Numbered from the stretch's first letter, positions 8,869 to 17,873 are shown. The stretch is DNA of 64,000 nucleotides from Pseudomonas azotoformans (GCF_001579805.1 NZ_CP014546.1:1116001-1180000), one strand, 5' to 3'. A program made the numbers and translations. The notes: generated by a model not told the origin, from the letters alone.

Positions 8869-9393
8869 ATGCGCTTTTCGCCTGGCCTGTTACTTTTGCT
8901 GTCCCTTCTGAGCCCATTGGCGCATGCCGAACTGCTCGATGATGTATTTGACCGGGGCGAACTGCGCATTGCAGTCGTGGCCGAAAACCCGCCATTCAGC
9001 TTCAAGGAAGGTGACAAACTCACCGGCTTGGAAGTGGAACTCGGCGAGCAACTGGCCAAGGAGATGGACGTGCGCCCGTCGTTCATCATCACCGATGCGG
9101 CTGACCTGCTGCCGGGAGTGGAGAGCGGCAAGTACGACGTGGCGATGAACTATATTGCTGTGACTCCCGAATTGCAGGATCGGTTCGATTTCAGTGAGCC
9201 TTACGGCGAATCCCGGGGGCGCATGACAGGCCCGTCGACCCTCTACGCGATGCCGTTCCAGAAGGGCAACCCGGCATTCAAGTCAAGCCTGAACAACGCA
9301 CTGCAACGATTCAAATCCGACGATCGATTCAGGAAATTGTTGCAGAAGTGGCTTGTCGATTACTCCAATCGTCCGGCCGCCCAAACTCAATAA
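8869..9393 (+). CDS. Short family-3 solute-binding protein lacking lobe II
   Basis: The 174-aa secreted protein (signal peptide to about residue 21, cut after AHA) begins like an amino-acid ABC transporter binding protein: LRIAVVAENPPFSF, then YDVAMNYIAVTPELQDRFDFSEPY. After that the roughly 80 residues that normally form lobe II are absent and the sequence resumes with the closing lobe I segment PFQKGNPAF...RFRKLLQKWL. The frame is intact, AGGAG lies before the ATG, and the product ends cleanly, so this looks like an in-frame domain loss and not a frameshift. No permease or ATPase gene follows. Its ability to bind a ligand is doubtful. Confidence 0.75.
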   Translation: MRFSPGLLLLLSLLSPLAHAELLDDVFDRGELRIAVVAENPPFSFKEGDKLTGLEVELGEQLAKEMDVRPSFIITDAADLLPGVESGKYDVAMNYIAVTPELQDRFDFSEPYGESRGRMTGPSTLYAMPFQKGNPAFKSSLNNALQRFKSDDRFRKLLQKWLVDYSNRPAAQTQ

Positions 9394-9875
9394 TCGCCAG
9401 TGTTCAATGCCTGGGCTGCCTGCACCAATTCCAGTTCACTGAACACCAGCACGCCGTGGCGTTTGAGCAGCGCAGCTGTCACGCCTTCGCCGCTGACCTT
9501 TACACCGGTGAAGGTGCCGTCGTAGGTCAGCAGGTTGCCGCACGACGGGCTATTGGCCTTGAGCACGGCGATGCGGATGTGGTGGCGCTGCACCAGCTCC
9601 AAGGCCTGGCGCGCACCGTCGAGGAAGGCCTCACTGAAATCTTCGCCCTCAGCCGTCAGCACCTGGGCACGCCCCTCCCAGACATCCACGCCTTGCCCGC
9701 CGGGAATCTCGGCGGGTGGACGTGGCGTCGGCAAACCACCCGACACCTCCGGGCAGATGGCAACCACACGCCCCTCGGCCTGCCACACCGCCAGTTGGTC
9801 AAACGGCCCGCTGGCGCCACCGTCATAGCGCACCTTGTGCCCCAGCAGGCAGCGGCTGATCAGTATTTTTTCCAT
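9387..9875 (-). CDS. DUF523 family protein
   Basis: The 162-aa protein carries the three cysteine-containing blocks of DUF523: SRCLLGHKVRYDG at the start, CPEVSGGLPTPR, and KANSPSCG. These conserved cysteines suggest a metal or iron-sulfur site, but the family's function is unknown. I set the start at ATG 9875, which lies 2 bp after the stop of the 2OG oxygenase gene, so the two are translated from one transcript. The 3' end overlaps the convergent solute-binding protein gene by 7 bp. Confidence 0.88.
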   Translation of the reverse strand: MEKILISRCLLGHKVRYDGGASGPFDQLAVWQAEGRVVAICPEVSGGLPTPRPPAEIPGGQGVDVWEGRAQVLTAEGEDFSEAFLDGARQALELVQRHHIRIAVLKANSPSCGNLLTYDGTFTGVKVSGEGVTAALLKRHGVLVFSELELVQAAQALNTGDY

Positions 9876-9877
9876 GT

Positions 9878-10510
9878 TCAGAACGGCTCGTTGCCCCGCC
9901 GACGAAACCAGCCGGTGAGGGACAGGCGTTCGCGCGTGGCGGGCATGACTTCGTGGGGCACTTCGCCCGACAGGAACACCACCAGGCAACCGCCGGTGGG
10001 CACCACATCGTATTCGACGTCGTCCTTGAGGTACATGCGCAATTGGCCGCCGTGTTCGGGCAGCCAGGCGTCGTTCAAGTAGATCACCGCCGAGACCATG
10101 CGCCGGTCATCGTCGCGGAAACGGTCCAGGTGCTTGAGGTAGAACGCTCCCGGTGGGTACATCGCGAAATGGCTTTCGAAATCTTCCAGGCCGAGGAACA
10201 GGCCACGGTTCATCGCCAAACGCAGGCTGTCCATCAGCGCCATGTAGGTGTCGCAGACCGCCGCGTCACCGTCTTCCAGCCACTGGATATGGTCACCGCG
10301 AATGCCTTCGCGAATTTCCTGGGCCGGGCCGCGCCCCACCGCCGCCGGGGCCAGTTCACCCTCGGCCGCACGTTTACGGCACTCAGCCGCCAGTTCCAGG
10401 GTCAGAGCCTGGGGCAGGAAGCCGTCCTGCCGGGACCAGCCCTTTTCGGCCAGGTCGTCGACAATACGTTGCAGCAAGGGGTGATCGAGGGGTATTTGCA
10501 TGGCGCGCAT
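9878..10510 (-). CDS. 2OG-Fe(II) oxygenase
   Basis: The protein of about 210 aa is a prolyl-4-hydroxylase-type dioxygenase using 2-oxoglutarate and iron. The iron triad appears as H and D in YLKHLDRF and the distal H in GEVPHEVMPA, followed by the 2OG-binding arginine in SLTGWFRRR. The C-terminus ends right at DUF523, its operon partner. Three in-frame ATGs lie close together (10519, 10510, 10501); I took 10510 because GGAT precedes it, but 10501 (MQIPLDHP) is equally possible. The substrate is unknown. Confidence 0.85.
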   Translation of the reverse strand: MRAMQIPLDHPLLQRIVDDLAEKGWSRQDGFLPQALTLELAAECRKRAAEGELAPAAVGRGPAQEIREGIRGDHIQWLEDGDAAVCDTYMALMDSLRLAMNRGLFLGLEDFESHFAMYPPGAFYLKHLDRFRDDDRRMVSAVIYLNDAWLPEHGGQLRMYLKDDVEYDVVPTGGCLVVFLSGEVPHEVMPATRERLSLTGWFRRRGNEPF

Positions 10511-10641
10511 AGTATCCATACGCCTGTGAATCCGACAGAGCCGCCGAGCGTCTGACTGCACTTTAGTCAGGTGACTGATAGGACTTCTCGACAAATCCTA
10601 CGCCCGACACGGACAATAGTGGCCGACTGACAGGAGTCCAT

Positions 10642-11394
10642 ATGCGTCGTTTGTTTTTTTCCTTGCTGATGTTCTGCGTTTTGCCCGCCTGGGCAGACGG
10701 CCATGACCAGTTGTACAAGGTCGCCGGCTGGGCCGAACAACGTGCGCATTTCAATGATGCCCTCAGTGCCGCCCAGCAGCGTTACCGCAACAGCTTGCCA
10801 CCGGCGGTGTACCAGGCGCTGGTGGACAACAGCAATAAACGCTTCGCCGCCCAGGCTGTGGACCAGCGTGCCGAAGCGCAATTGCGCAAGAATCTGGCGG
10901 ATCCCAAACCTGCCCTGGCGTTTTTCCAATCGCCCCTGGGCCGAAAGATTGTCGCCGCCGAGTTGCTCGCCACGCGCCGTGATCAACTGGCGAAAAACGC
11001 CCAGGGCCTGCCGAAAATCCAAGCCGACGCGACTCGCAGCCTGATCATCGGCCACCTGGCCCAGGCCCTGCCCGCCCGAGAAGCCGGTGCGGAAGTCAGC
11101 CTGGCGATTGCCGGAGTCGCGGCCGATAGCTTGAGCCAGATGATTCCCGGCCTGCTGGGCGGTGGGCAAGCACAAGGCATGTTGAACGGCCAGCGTGAGC
11201 GGTTGATGCAGCAGATCGACAAGGATCTGAACAACACGCTGCTGTACGTCTATCGGGATTTGTCCGACCCGGAGCTGGAAGAATTCGCGACGTTTGCCGA
11301 GTCACCGGAGGGTAAGGCGTATTACCAGGCGGCTCTCGCTGCCATTCGCGCCGGACTGGCAGTCGGCCAGAGCACCTCAAGCCTGGCGCCCTGA
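10642..11394 (+). CDS. DUF2059-like secreted protein
   Basis: A 250-aa exported protein with a signal peptide ending in PAWA (about residue 18). The mature part is mostly helical. The C-terminal block LSDPELEEFATFAESPEGKAYY is the pattern seen in DUF2059 proteins, and an earlier ADPKPALAFFQSPLGRKI repeats the same theme, so the protein may contain two related halves. The function is unknown. AGGAG precedes the ATG. It is divergent from the oxygenase/DUF523 operon and convergent with the hydrolase gene (6 bp gap). Confidence 0.7.
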   Translation: MRRLFFSLLMFCVLPAWADGHDQLYKVAGWAEQRAHFNDALSAAQQRYRNSLPPAVYQALVDNSNKRFAAQAVDQRAEAQLRKNLADPKPALAFFQSPLGRKIVAAELLATRRDQLAKNAQGLPKIQADATRSLIIGHLAQALPAREAGAEVSLAIAGVAADSLSQMIPGLLGGGQAQGMLNGQRERLMQQIDKDLNNTLLYVYRDLSDPELEEFATFAESPEGKAYYQAALAAIRAGLAVGQSTSSLAP

Positions 11395-11400
11395 TCGCCA

Positions 11401-12321
11401 TCACACACGGTCGGTGAGGTACTTGAAATACACCTCGCGAATCTCCGGAATCTCATTGGCCAGGTGATGCCTGCCACGCGGCAGCATCAACACCTCGGGC
11501 TGGTCGAACTTGCCGCGTAACACCTGCAGGTTGTGCTGCCAGTCCACCGTCATGTCTTCCTCGCCTTGAACGATCACCGGCCGCCGGGTGCTGCGCGGTG
11601 CGGCTTCGATGCGTTTGATCCAGCGCGCCAAAGCGCCGACCCAGGCAGTCGGCAGTTGGCGCGGTTGCAGCGGATCGGCTTCCAGGAACGGCTTGAATGC
11701 CGGGTCGTGGGTGTTCTCGCTGAATCGCCGCGCAATGCCTTTGACGAACGGACGCAGCAGGTAATAGCTGACCTGCGACCACCCCCAGGCACGTGGCCGC
11801 ACCAGCGGTGACAGCAGAAAAGTCTTGCCCTGGGCCGGGCTGTCGGCGCCATGGTTGAGTAGGTGATCCACCACCACCGCACCACCGGTACTTTGCCCGA
11901 ACAGGTGCCAGGGTTGCGGCAGTTGCAGTGCTTGCGCCTGGGCAAACAGCGCCTTTACCACCTGCTGATACACCGCAAAATCATCGATGCTGGCACGCGC
12001 GCCGCTGGACAGGCCATGCCCCGGCAGATCGCAGGCGATCACCACGAAACCCTGCTCCAGCGCCCACTTCACCACATGACGGTACAGCCCCATGTGGTCG
12101 TAGAAACCATGGAACATGAACATCGTCGCCACCGGCGATTGCGGCCACCACACCTGGGCCACCACCTCAAACCCCTCCACCTCGAAACGCCCCAGGCGGC
12201 TCACGGCCTGGTCCAGCCCGTAAAAACGCTGGTAGACCCGCGCCTCGGCTGAAAGCGGTTGCGCATCCACCAGGGGCCGCAAGCTTTCGCGCAGATGATC
12301 AGGGTCAAAGGTAACGGGCAT
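11401..12321 (-). CDS. Alpha/beta hydrolase (lysophospholipase/monoacylglycerol lipase-like)
   Basis: A 306-aa serine hydrolase of the Hydrolase_4 type. The nucleophile elbow is GQSTGG (Ser about 143), the oxyanion region is FMFHGFYDHMG, the acid is probably in GEEDMTVDW and the catalytic histidine in PRGRHHLANE. No signal peptide, so cytoplasmic. The start at 12321 (MPVTFDPDHL) has GGAAG upstream. It is divergent from the thioredoxin-like gene across a 12-bp dyad that may be its operator. The true substrate is not known. Confidence 0.85.
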   Translation of the reverse strand: MPVTFDPDHLRESLRPLVDAQPLSAEARVYQRFYGLDQAVSRLGRFEVEGFEVVAQVWWPQSPVATMFMFHGFYDHMGLYRHVVKWALEQGFVVIACDLPGHGLSSGARASIDDFAVYQQVVKALFAQAQALQLPQPWHLFGQSTGGAVVVDHLLNHGADSPAQGKTFLLSPLVRPRAWGWSQVSYYLLRPFVKGIARRFSENTHDPAFKPFLEADPLQPRQLPTAWVGALARWIKRIEAAPRSTRRPVIVQGEEDMTVDWQHNLQVLRGKFDQPEVLMLPRGRHHLANEIPEIREVYFKYLTDRV

Positions 12322-12344
12322 AAAGGCTTCCAGACTTGCGGCAA

Positions 12345-12373
12345 AGATGAATATCGAGCTGCGATATTCATCT
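12345..12373. promoter_or_regulatory. 12-bp perfect inverted repeat in a divergent promoter
   Basis: AGATGAATATCG and its exact reverse complement are separated by 5 bases, centred in the 99-bp gap between the hydrolase (start 12321) and the thioredoxin-like gene (start 12421). It is AT-rich, without a T-run, and placed where a dimeric repressor would sit. An operator is the best guess; the regulator is not identified. Confidence 0.55.
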
Positions 12374-12420
12374 GTCAGGACAAGCATGGCAAGCTACGCG
12401 ACCTTCGAGGATACATCTGA

Positions 12421-12996
12421 ATGCGACAGCCCTACCGCACCGCCTTGTTCGCGAGCCTGATCCTGGTGATCTGCGCTGGCGTGCTGTGGGCGGCGTATGA
12501 CTGGTTCCAGGGCCGCTACCTGCGCGCCTTCAGCGAGCACACGGCGGTGTTTTCCGGCGACCCGTTGAAGCTGCCTGCCGACCTCGCCGGGCCCGGCCCG
12601 ATCCGCCTGGTGCACTTCTGGGACCCGGCCTGCCCGTGCAACGTCGGCAACCAGCAGCACCTGGGCGAGTTGATCGAGCAGTACGCGCCCCAAGGCGTCG
12701 AGTTCTACGCGCTGCAACAGCCCGGCAGCCACGGCCAACTGCCCGACAACCTGCGCAGCATGAAAACCCTCACCGCCCTGCCCGGCGCCGAGCAGGTGCC
12801 GGCCAGCCCGGCCGTGGGTATCTGGGATCGCAGCGGCAAGCTCGCGTACTTCGGGCCCTACAGCGAAGGCCTCACGTGCAATTCCAGCAACAGTTTTATT
12901 GAGCCGATCTTGAAGGCCCTTGAAACAGGACGCGAGGTAAATGCCACGCACACCCTGGCGGTGGGCTGCTATTGTTCGTGGCCAAAAGGCTCGTAG
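12421..12996 (+). CDS. Membrane-anchored thioredoxin-like protein (DUF6436-like)
   Basis: The 191-aa protein has one N-terminal membrane segment (about 8-27) and a periplasmic thioredoxin-like domain. LVHFWDPACPCN contains a CPC pair (C71, C73) where a thioredoxin would have CxxC, so redox chemistry would differ from normal disulfide exchange. A second cysteine group lies near the C-terminus (LTCNSSNSFI and GCYCSW). Only 31 bp separate it from the acylase gene, so they are probably cotranscribed, and it might assist folding of that exported protein. That last point is inference. Confidence 0.75.
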   Translation: MRQPYRTALFASLILVICAGVLWAAYDWFQGRYLRAFSEHTAVFSGDPLKLPADLAGPGPIRLVHFWDPACPCNVGNQQHLGELIEQYAPQGVEFYALQQPGSHGQLPDNLRSMKTLTALPGAEQVPASPAVGIWDRSGKLAYFGPYSEGLTCNSSNSFIEPILKALETGREVNATHTLAVGCYCSWPKGS

Positions 12997-13027
12997 CTCG
13001 CCACCCCACTCTTGGTAAGGAATGTTC

Positions 13028-15382
13028 ATGAAGCGCGTCTTGCGGGTTCTCGCGGTTCTTGTCGTACTGGTCGCCCTCGGCGCCGGTTGGTACGTTTACA
13101 GCAAGCAGCCCACCCGCCAGGGCACGGTCACACTGGCCAACCTGCAAGGCTCGGTCACCGTGCGTTACGACGACCGTGGCGTGCCACACATCCAAGCCGA
13201 GAACGAAACCGACTTGTATCGCGCCCTGGGCTACGTGCACGCCCAGGACCGCCTGTTTCAGATGGAGATCATGCGGCGCCTGGCCCGAGGCGAACTGGCC
13301 GAGGTGCTGGGGCCCAAGGTGCTGGAGACCGACAAGCTGTTCCGCAGCCTGCGCATTCGCGACCGTGCGGCCACCTATGTGGCGCAACTCGACCACGAGT
13401 CGGCGCACTGGAAGGCGCTGCAAGCCTACCTGGACGGAATCAACCAGTATCAGGACAGCCACGCCAGCCCGATGGAGTTCGACGTGCTGGGCATCCCCAA
13501 GCGGCCGTTTACCGCCGAGGACACCATCAGCGTCGCCGGGTACATGGCCTACAGCTTTGCCGCCGCGTTTCGTACCGAGCCTGTGCTGACGTACATCCGC
13601 GACCAACTGGGCAGCGACTACCTGAAAGTCTTTGACCTGGACTGGCAACCCAAAGGCGCCCTCAACCTCGCCGCCAGCGATTGGCAGACCCTCGGCGCCC
13701 TCGCCTCCCTGAGCGAACAGGCCCTGGCCGACAACGGCCTGCCGCAGTTCGAAGGCAGCAACGCCTGGGCCATCAGCGGCAACCGCACCAAGAGCGGCAA
13801 GCCTTTGCTCGCCGGTGACCCGCACATCCGTTTCTCGGTGCCGTCGGTATGGTACGAGGCGCAGTTGTCGGCGCCGGGTTTCGAGCTGTATGGCTATCAC
13901 AATGCACTGGTGCCGGTGGCGTTCCTGGGGCACAACCTGGATTTCGGCTGGAGCCTGACCATGTTCCAGAACGATGACCTCGACCTCATCGCCGAGAAGG
14001 TCAACCCGGACAACCCCAACCAGGTCTGGTACCACGACCAGTGGGTCGACATGAGCAGCACCGAGCAACAGATCGCGGTGAAGGGCCAGGCGCCGGTGAC
14101 GTTGACCCTGCGCCAATCGCCCCACGGCCCGATCATCAATGACGTGCTGGGCGAAAACGCCGGCAAGACGCCGATTGCCATGTGGTGGGCATTCCTCGAT
14201 ACCCAGAACCCGATCCTTGAGGGCTTCTACCAGCTCAACCGCGCCGACACGCTGGTGAAGGCCCGTGCGGCGGCGGCCAAGGTGTCGGCGCCGGGACTAA
14301 ACATTGTATGGGCGAATGCCAAGGGCGATATCGGCTGGTGGGCGGCCGCGCAGTTGCCGATCCGGCCGGCCGGGGTCAACGCCGGGTTTATCCTTGACGG
14401 CAGCACCGCCCAGGCCGACAAGCTGGGCTTCTATCCCTTCAGCGCCAACCCCCAGGAAGAAAACCCGGCGCGCGGCTACGTGGTGTCAGCCAATGCCCAG
14501 CCGGTCTCGCCGACCGGCATGGAGATTCCCGGTTACTACAACCTGGCCGATCGCGGCCAACAGTTGAACGCGCAGTTGAGCGACAAGAGCGTGAAGTGGG
14601 ATGTGAACAACAGCCAGGCCTTACAGCTCGGCACCACCACCGCCTTCGGCCCGCGCCTGCTGGCGCCGCTGTTGCCGGTGCTGCGTGAGGTGGTCAAGGA
14701 TCCGGCGCAGTTGAAACTGGTGGAGCAGCTTGCAAGCTGGAAGGGTGACTACCCGCTGGACTCCACCAGCGCCACGCTGTTCAACCAGTTCCTGTTCAAC
14801 CTGGCCGACGCCGCTTTCCACCCGAAACTCGGCGACGGCATGTTCAAGACCCTGCTCGGCACCCGCGTGATCGACGCCGCCCTGCCACGCCTGGCCGCCG
14901 CGCCGGATTCGCCGTGGTGGGACGGCAAGCGCGCCGACACCGTCAAGCTCGCCTGGGACAACAGCCTTGCGCACCTCAAGTCCACCTTCGGCGATGACCC
15001 AAGCCAATGGCAATGGGGCAAAGCCCATACCCTGACCCACGGCCACCCGCTGGGCTCGCAGAAACCGTTGGACCTGGTCGTCAATGTCGGCCCGTTCCCG
15101 GCGCCGGGCACCCACGAAGTGCCGAACAACCAGTCAGCCAACATCGGCCCGGCACCCTGGCCCGTTACCTATGGGCCTTCGACCCGCCGTCTGATCGATT
15201 TCGCCGACGCGGCCCACGCGTTGACCATCAACCCGGTCGGCCAAAGCGGGGTGCCGTTTGACCGGCACTACGGCGACCAGGCGGAAACCTACATCGAAGG
15301 CGGCTACGAACAGGCGCACTTCACCGACGAGGAAGTCACCGCCAACACCCGTGGCACCCTCAAGCTGCTACCCGCCCGATGA
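13028..15382 (+). CDS. Penicillin acylase family Ntn-hydrolase (probable acyl-homoserine lactone acylase, HacB-like)
   Basis: The 784-aa exported precursor has an N-terminal hydrophobic anchor (about 4-22). It contains the autocleavage site at Gly243-Ser244 (FEGSNAWAISG), so Ser244 becomes the N-terminal nucleophile of the beta chain. Other Ntn-acylase features follow, such as AGDPHIRFSVPSVWYEAQL and the asparagine-rich PNNQSANIG near the end. In P. aeruginosa an AHL acylase (HacB, PA0305) sits beside the spu polyamine genes, as this one nearly does, which supports the same assignment. GGTAAGGA places the start at 13028, not the ATG 6 bp earlier. AHL activity is inferred. Confidence 0.85.
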   Translation: MKRVLRVLAVLVVLVALGAGWYVYSKQPTRQGTVTLANLQGSVTVRYDDRGVPHIQAENETDLYRALGYVHAQDRLFQMEIMRRLARGELAEVLGPKVLETDKLFRSLRIRDRAATYVAQLDHESAHWKALQAYLDGINQYQDSHASPMEFDVLGIPKRPFTAEDTISVAGYMAYSFAAAFRTEPVLTYIRDQLGSDYLKVFDLDWQPKGALNLAASDWQTLGALASLSEQALADNGLPQFEGSNAWAISGNRTKSGKPLLAGDPHIRFSVPSVWYEAQLSAPGFELYGYHNALVPVAFLGHNLDFGWSLTMFQNDDLDLIAEKVNPDNPNQVWYHDQWVDMSSTEQQIAVKGQAPVTLTLRQSPHGPIINDVLGENAGKTPIAMWWAFLDTQNPILEGFYQLNRADTLVKARAAAAKVSAPGLNIVWANAKGDIGWWAAAQLPIRPAGVNAGFILDGSTAQADKLGFYPFSANPQEENPARGYVVSANAQPVSPTGMEIPGYYNLADRGQQLNAQLSDKSVKWDVNNSQALQLGTTTAFGPRLLAPLLPVLREVVKDPAQLKLVEQLASWKGDYPLDSTSATLFNQFLFNLADAAFHPKLGDGMFKTLLGTRVIDAALPRLAAAPDSPWWDGKRADTVKLAWDNSLAHLKSTFGDDPSQWQWGKAHTLTHGHPLGSQKPLDLVVNVGPFPAPGTHEVPNNQSANIGPAPWPVTYGPSTRRLIDFADAAHALTINPVGQSGVPFDRHYGDQAETYIEGGYEQAHFTDEEVTANTRGTLKLLPAR

Positions 15383-16276
15383 CCGCAGGCGCCCCGGCGC
15401 CTCGCCATAGGTTTCCTTGAATTTCTTGCTGAATGCCGCCTGGGACTGGTAACCCACCTGGGCGGCGATATCCAGCAGGCTCAGGTGCGACTGGCGCAAC
15501 AGGTTGAAGGCCAGTTCCATGCGCAACTGGGTCAGCAGCACCCACGGCGACACGCCCGCGACTTTCACGAACGCACGCATGAAGGTGGCGCGTGACATCG
15601 TCGCAGCCGACGCCAGGCTGTCGATGGTCCACTCATGCCCCGGATCGGCCAGCATCGCCTGCCAGGCCTTGCTCAGGCGCTTGTCGGCAAGCAGCGCGAA
15701 GGTGCCGGCCACGGGCGCCTGGCGCGCCAGCCAGGTGCGCAGGATCAGGGTGAACAGCGCCGACGACAACGCATCGATGAAGGAGCGCGCGCCCAGTTGC
15801 TGGCTGTCCGCTTCACTGCGCAGCAGCGCAATCAACGCCGCCAGTTGGCCGTCGCCTTGCCACTCGCGGCTGGACACCACCAGGTACTCCGGCAACGCGC
15901 CGAGCAGCAATGACTGGCGGTTGTAGTGGAAGCTGCCGCAAAGCATGTCGAGCTCCGGCCGGTCGCCGCCCAGGCGATGCACCGGGAGCAGGCCACCCTC
16001 GATCACCGTGGGCTGCATCGGCCGGATGCGCGCGCCCTGGCTGCGTAATAAATGGGTAGCGCCGCCGGGCATCAGCAGAATATCGCCCTCCTCCAGCGTC
16101 ACCTGCTGCCCGCCCGACAACTCGGCGCGGCAGTTGCCATTGAGCACGATGTGGTAAGGCGCCACGCCGAGGCTCTCCGGCGCGTGGTCCAGGGCCCAGT
16201 CCCCCTGGAATTGACAGCGTAGATCCAGACTGCCGCGCAGGTTGGCCAGCGCGATGAGTGTGTCGATCGAATTCAT
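15368..16276 (-). CDS. AraC family regulator with cupin N-domain
   Basis: The 302-aa regulator has an N-terminal cupin-like sensor (ELSGGQQVTLEEGDILLMPGG at about 55-75) and a C-terminal AraC double helix-turn-helix (about 200-298) ending in the typical LLDIAAQVGYQSQAAFSKKFKE signature. It is divergent from the AhpD-like gene 104 bp away and is therefore its most likely regulator, a pairing seen often in pseudomonads. The 3' end overlaps the acylase stop by 15 bp in convergent orientation. Confidence 0.9.
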   Translation of the reverse strand: MNSIDTLIALANLRGSLDLRCQFQGDWALDHAPESLGVAPYHIVLNGNCRAELSGGQQVTLEEGDILLMPGGATHLLRSQGARIRPMQPTVIEGGLLPVHRLGGDRPELDMLCGSFHYNRQSLLLGALPEYLVVSSREWQGDGQLAALIALLRSEADSQQLGARSFIDALSSALFTLILRTWLARQAPVAGTFALLADKRLSKAWQAMLADPGHEWTIDSLASAATMSRATFMRAFVKVAGVSPWVLLTQLRMELAFNLLRQSHLSLLDIAAQVGYQSQAAFSKKFKETYGEAPGRLRSSGG

Positions 16277-16379
16277 TTGCGAGCATCGGTCAAAAAGATG
16301 AGCGGATTGAACAATAATGCTACCTCCGAACGGAAGAGACTGGCTTCACACCCACCACACCTGTTCAGGAGTTACCGCA

Positions 16380-16733
16380 ATGTTCAATAACTGGTCCGAC
16401 TTGCTGCCTACCGTGAAGAAAGCCTTTGGCGCGCTGGGCAAGAGCAACCCGAAGATGGTCAAAGCCTACATGGCGCTGGGCGAAGCCGCCGAAGAAAACA
16501 ACGTGCTCGACGCCAAGACCCGTGAACTGATCTCTATCGCCGTGGCCATCACCACCCGCTGCGATGGCTGCATCGGCGTGCATGCCGACGCGGCGATCAA
16601 GGCCGGCGCCACCCGTGAAGAAGTCGCGGCAACCCTGGCCACCGCCATCTCGCTGAATGCGGGCGCGGCGTACATCTACTCGCTGCGCGCGCTGGAAGCC
16701 TACGACACCCTCAAACCGGCGCCGCAAAGTTAA
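16380..16733 (+). CDS. Carboxymuconolactone decarboxylase / AhpD-like protein
   Basis: A 117-aa protein of the CMD/AhpD fold with a redox-type CxxC (C61 and C64 in RCDGCIGVHADAAIKAG). The histidine three residues after the second cysteine completes the AhpD-type proton relay, so it is more likely a peroxidase or reductase than a true decarboxylase. CAGGAG lies 9 bp before the ATG at 16380. It is convergent with the GlxA-type regulator and overlaps its end by 23 bp. Confidence 0.88.
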   Translation: MFNNWSDLLPTVKKAFGALGKSNPKMVKAYMALGEAAEENNVLDAKTRELISIAVAITTRCDGCIGVHADAAIKAGATREEVAATLATAISLNAGAAYIYSLRALEAYDTLKPAPQS

Positions 16734-17676
16734 GCCGGAACTGTTGTGGCGTCACGCCCAGCCGGCGGTTGAACACACTGCGCATGTGCTGGGCGTCGCG
16801 AAAGCCGCATTGATAGGCGACCGTCTTGAGCGGTGCGGGGCTGCTTTCAAGCATGACCCGCGCCGCGTCTACGCGCGCCCGCTCGACAAACTCCGCTGGT
16901 GTGATCCGCGCCTCGCGGGCAAACACCCGAGAGAAATTACGCGCGCTCATATTCGCCGCCTTGGCCAGGTCAGCAATGGTCAAATCCCCCGTCAGGTTCG
17001 CCAACACGTACAACTGCACCAGCGCCACCGCCGAGGTGGTTTCGGCATGGGGTGTAAGGAACGGGCTGAACTGCGACTGCCCGCCCGAGCGCTGGGTAAA
17101 CACCACCAGGCGCTTGGCCACACTCAACGCGACTTCCGGGCCGTGATCCTGGGCCAGCAAATACAGCGATAGATCGATGCCCGCCGTGACCCCCGCCGAG
17201 GTGTAGAGATTGCCGTCCTGCACATAGAGGCGGTCGGCGTCGACCTGGGCCGTGGGGCACAAGCGCGCCAGGTCCGCTGCGTCATTCCAGTGAGTGGTCA
17301 CGGTTTTGCCGTCCAACAGCCCCGCGCGCGCCAGCATGAAGGCGCCATTACAGATCGAGCCGAAACGTTGCGCACGGTCAGTGGCGCCGCGCAGCCAGTC
17401 GTCGAACTCGACGCCGAAGTCTTCGAAGGGCAACTGCGGGCCGCCGGCGACCAGCAGCAGGTCGTAGGGCTCAAGCGCTTCGCTGTAATGCCGGTGGGCC
17501 TGCAACGCGAGGCCGTTGGAGGCGGCCATGCTGCCGTGGCCGAAGCCGATCACTTCCAGTTGGTAATGGTCTTGCGACGGTAGAAAGCGATTGGCTTCGC
17601 AGAACACGTCCATGGGGCCGGTCACGTCCAGTGATTGGACGCCGGGGAAGATCAGGATGGCGACGGTTTTGCCCAT
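16711..17676 (-). CDS. GlxA family regulator (DJ-1/PfpI domain plus AraC HTH)
   Basis: The 321-aa protein joins an N-terminal DJ-1/PfpI-like domain (about 1-180; VAILIFPGVQSLDVTGPMDVF, and the elbow-like GSICNGAFMLA) to an AraC DNA-binding domain (about 215-318; VAYQCGFRDAQHMRSVFNRRLGVTPQQFR). The cysteine in GSICNGAF occupies the DJ-1 nucleophile position and may sense a small ligand. It is divergent from the HD-hydrolase gene and is the obvious candidate to control it. Confidence 0.92.
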   Translation of the reverse strand: MGKTVAILIFPGVQSLDVTGPMDVFCEANRFLPSQDHYQLEVIGFGHGSMAASNGLALQAHRHYSEALEPYDLLLVAGGPQLPFEDFGVEFDDWLRGATDRAQRFGSICNGAFMLARAGLLDGKTVTTHWNDAADLARLCPTAQVDADRLYVQDGNLYTSAGVTAGIDLSLYLLAQDHGPEVALSVAKRLVVFTQRSGGQSQFSPFLTPHAETTSAVALVQLYVLANLTGDLTIADLAKAANMSARNFSRVFAREARITPAEFVERARVDAARVMLESSPAPLKTVAYQCGFRDAQHMRSVFNRRLGVTPQQFRLNFAAPV

Positions 17677-17873
17677 GGTCGGAAATAACCTTGTGATGAA
17701 TCGACGGTAGACGACCGCCTCACCCTAGCGAATCACCCACCAACATGCCACTTGGCACGATGTAGCGGCACATTGGCCGGGATCGCATCCTCGCCGCCAT
17801 AGCCCCTTCGCGGGCACGCGACCAGACTGGACTCATCGGCGCCGCCCCCGGCGCTTTGTTGAGGAGAACGACC

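Noticed and set aside
12896..14125. 409-residue minus-strand open frame
   Set aside because: Antisense of the acylase; composition is typical of a shadow frame.
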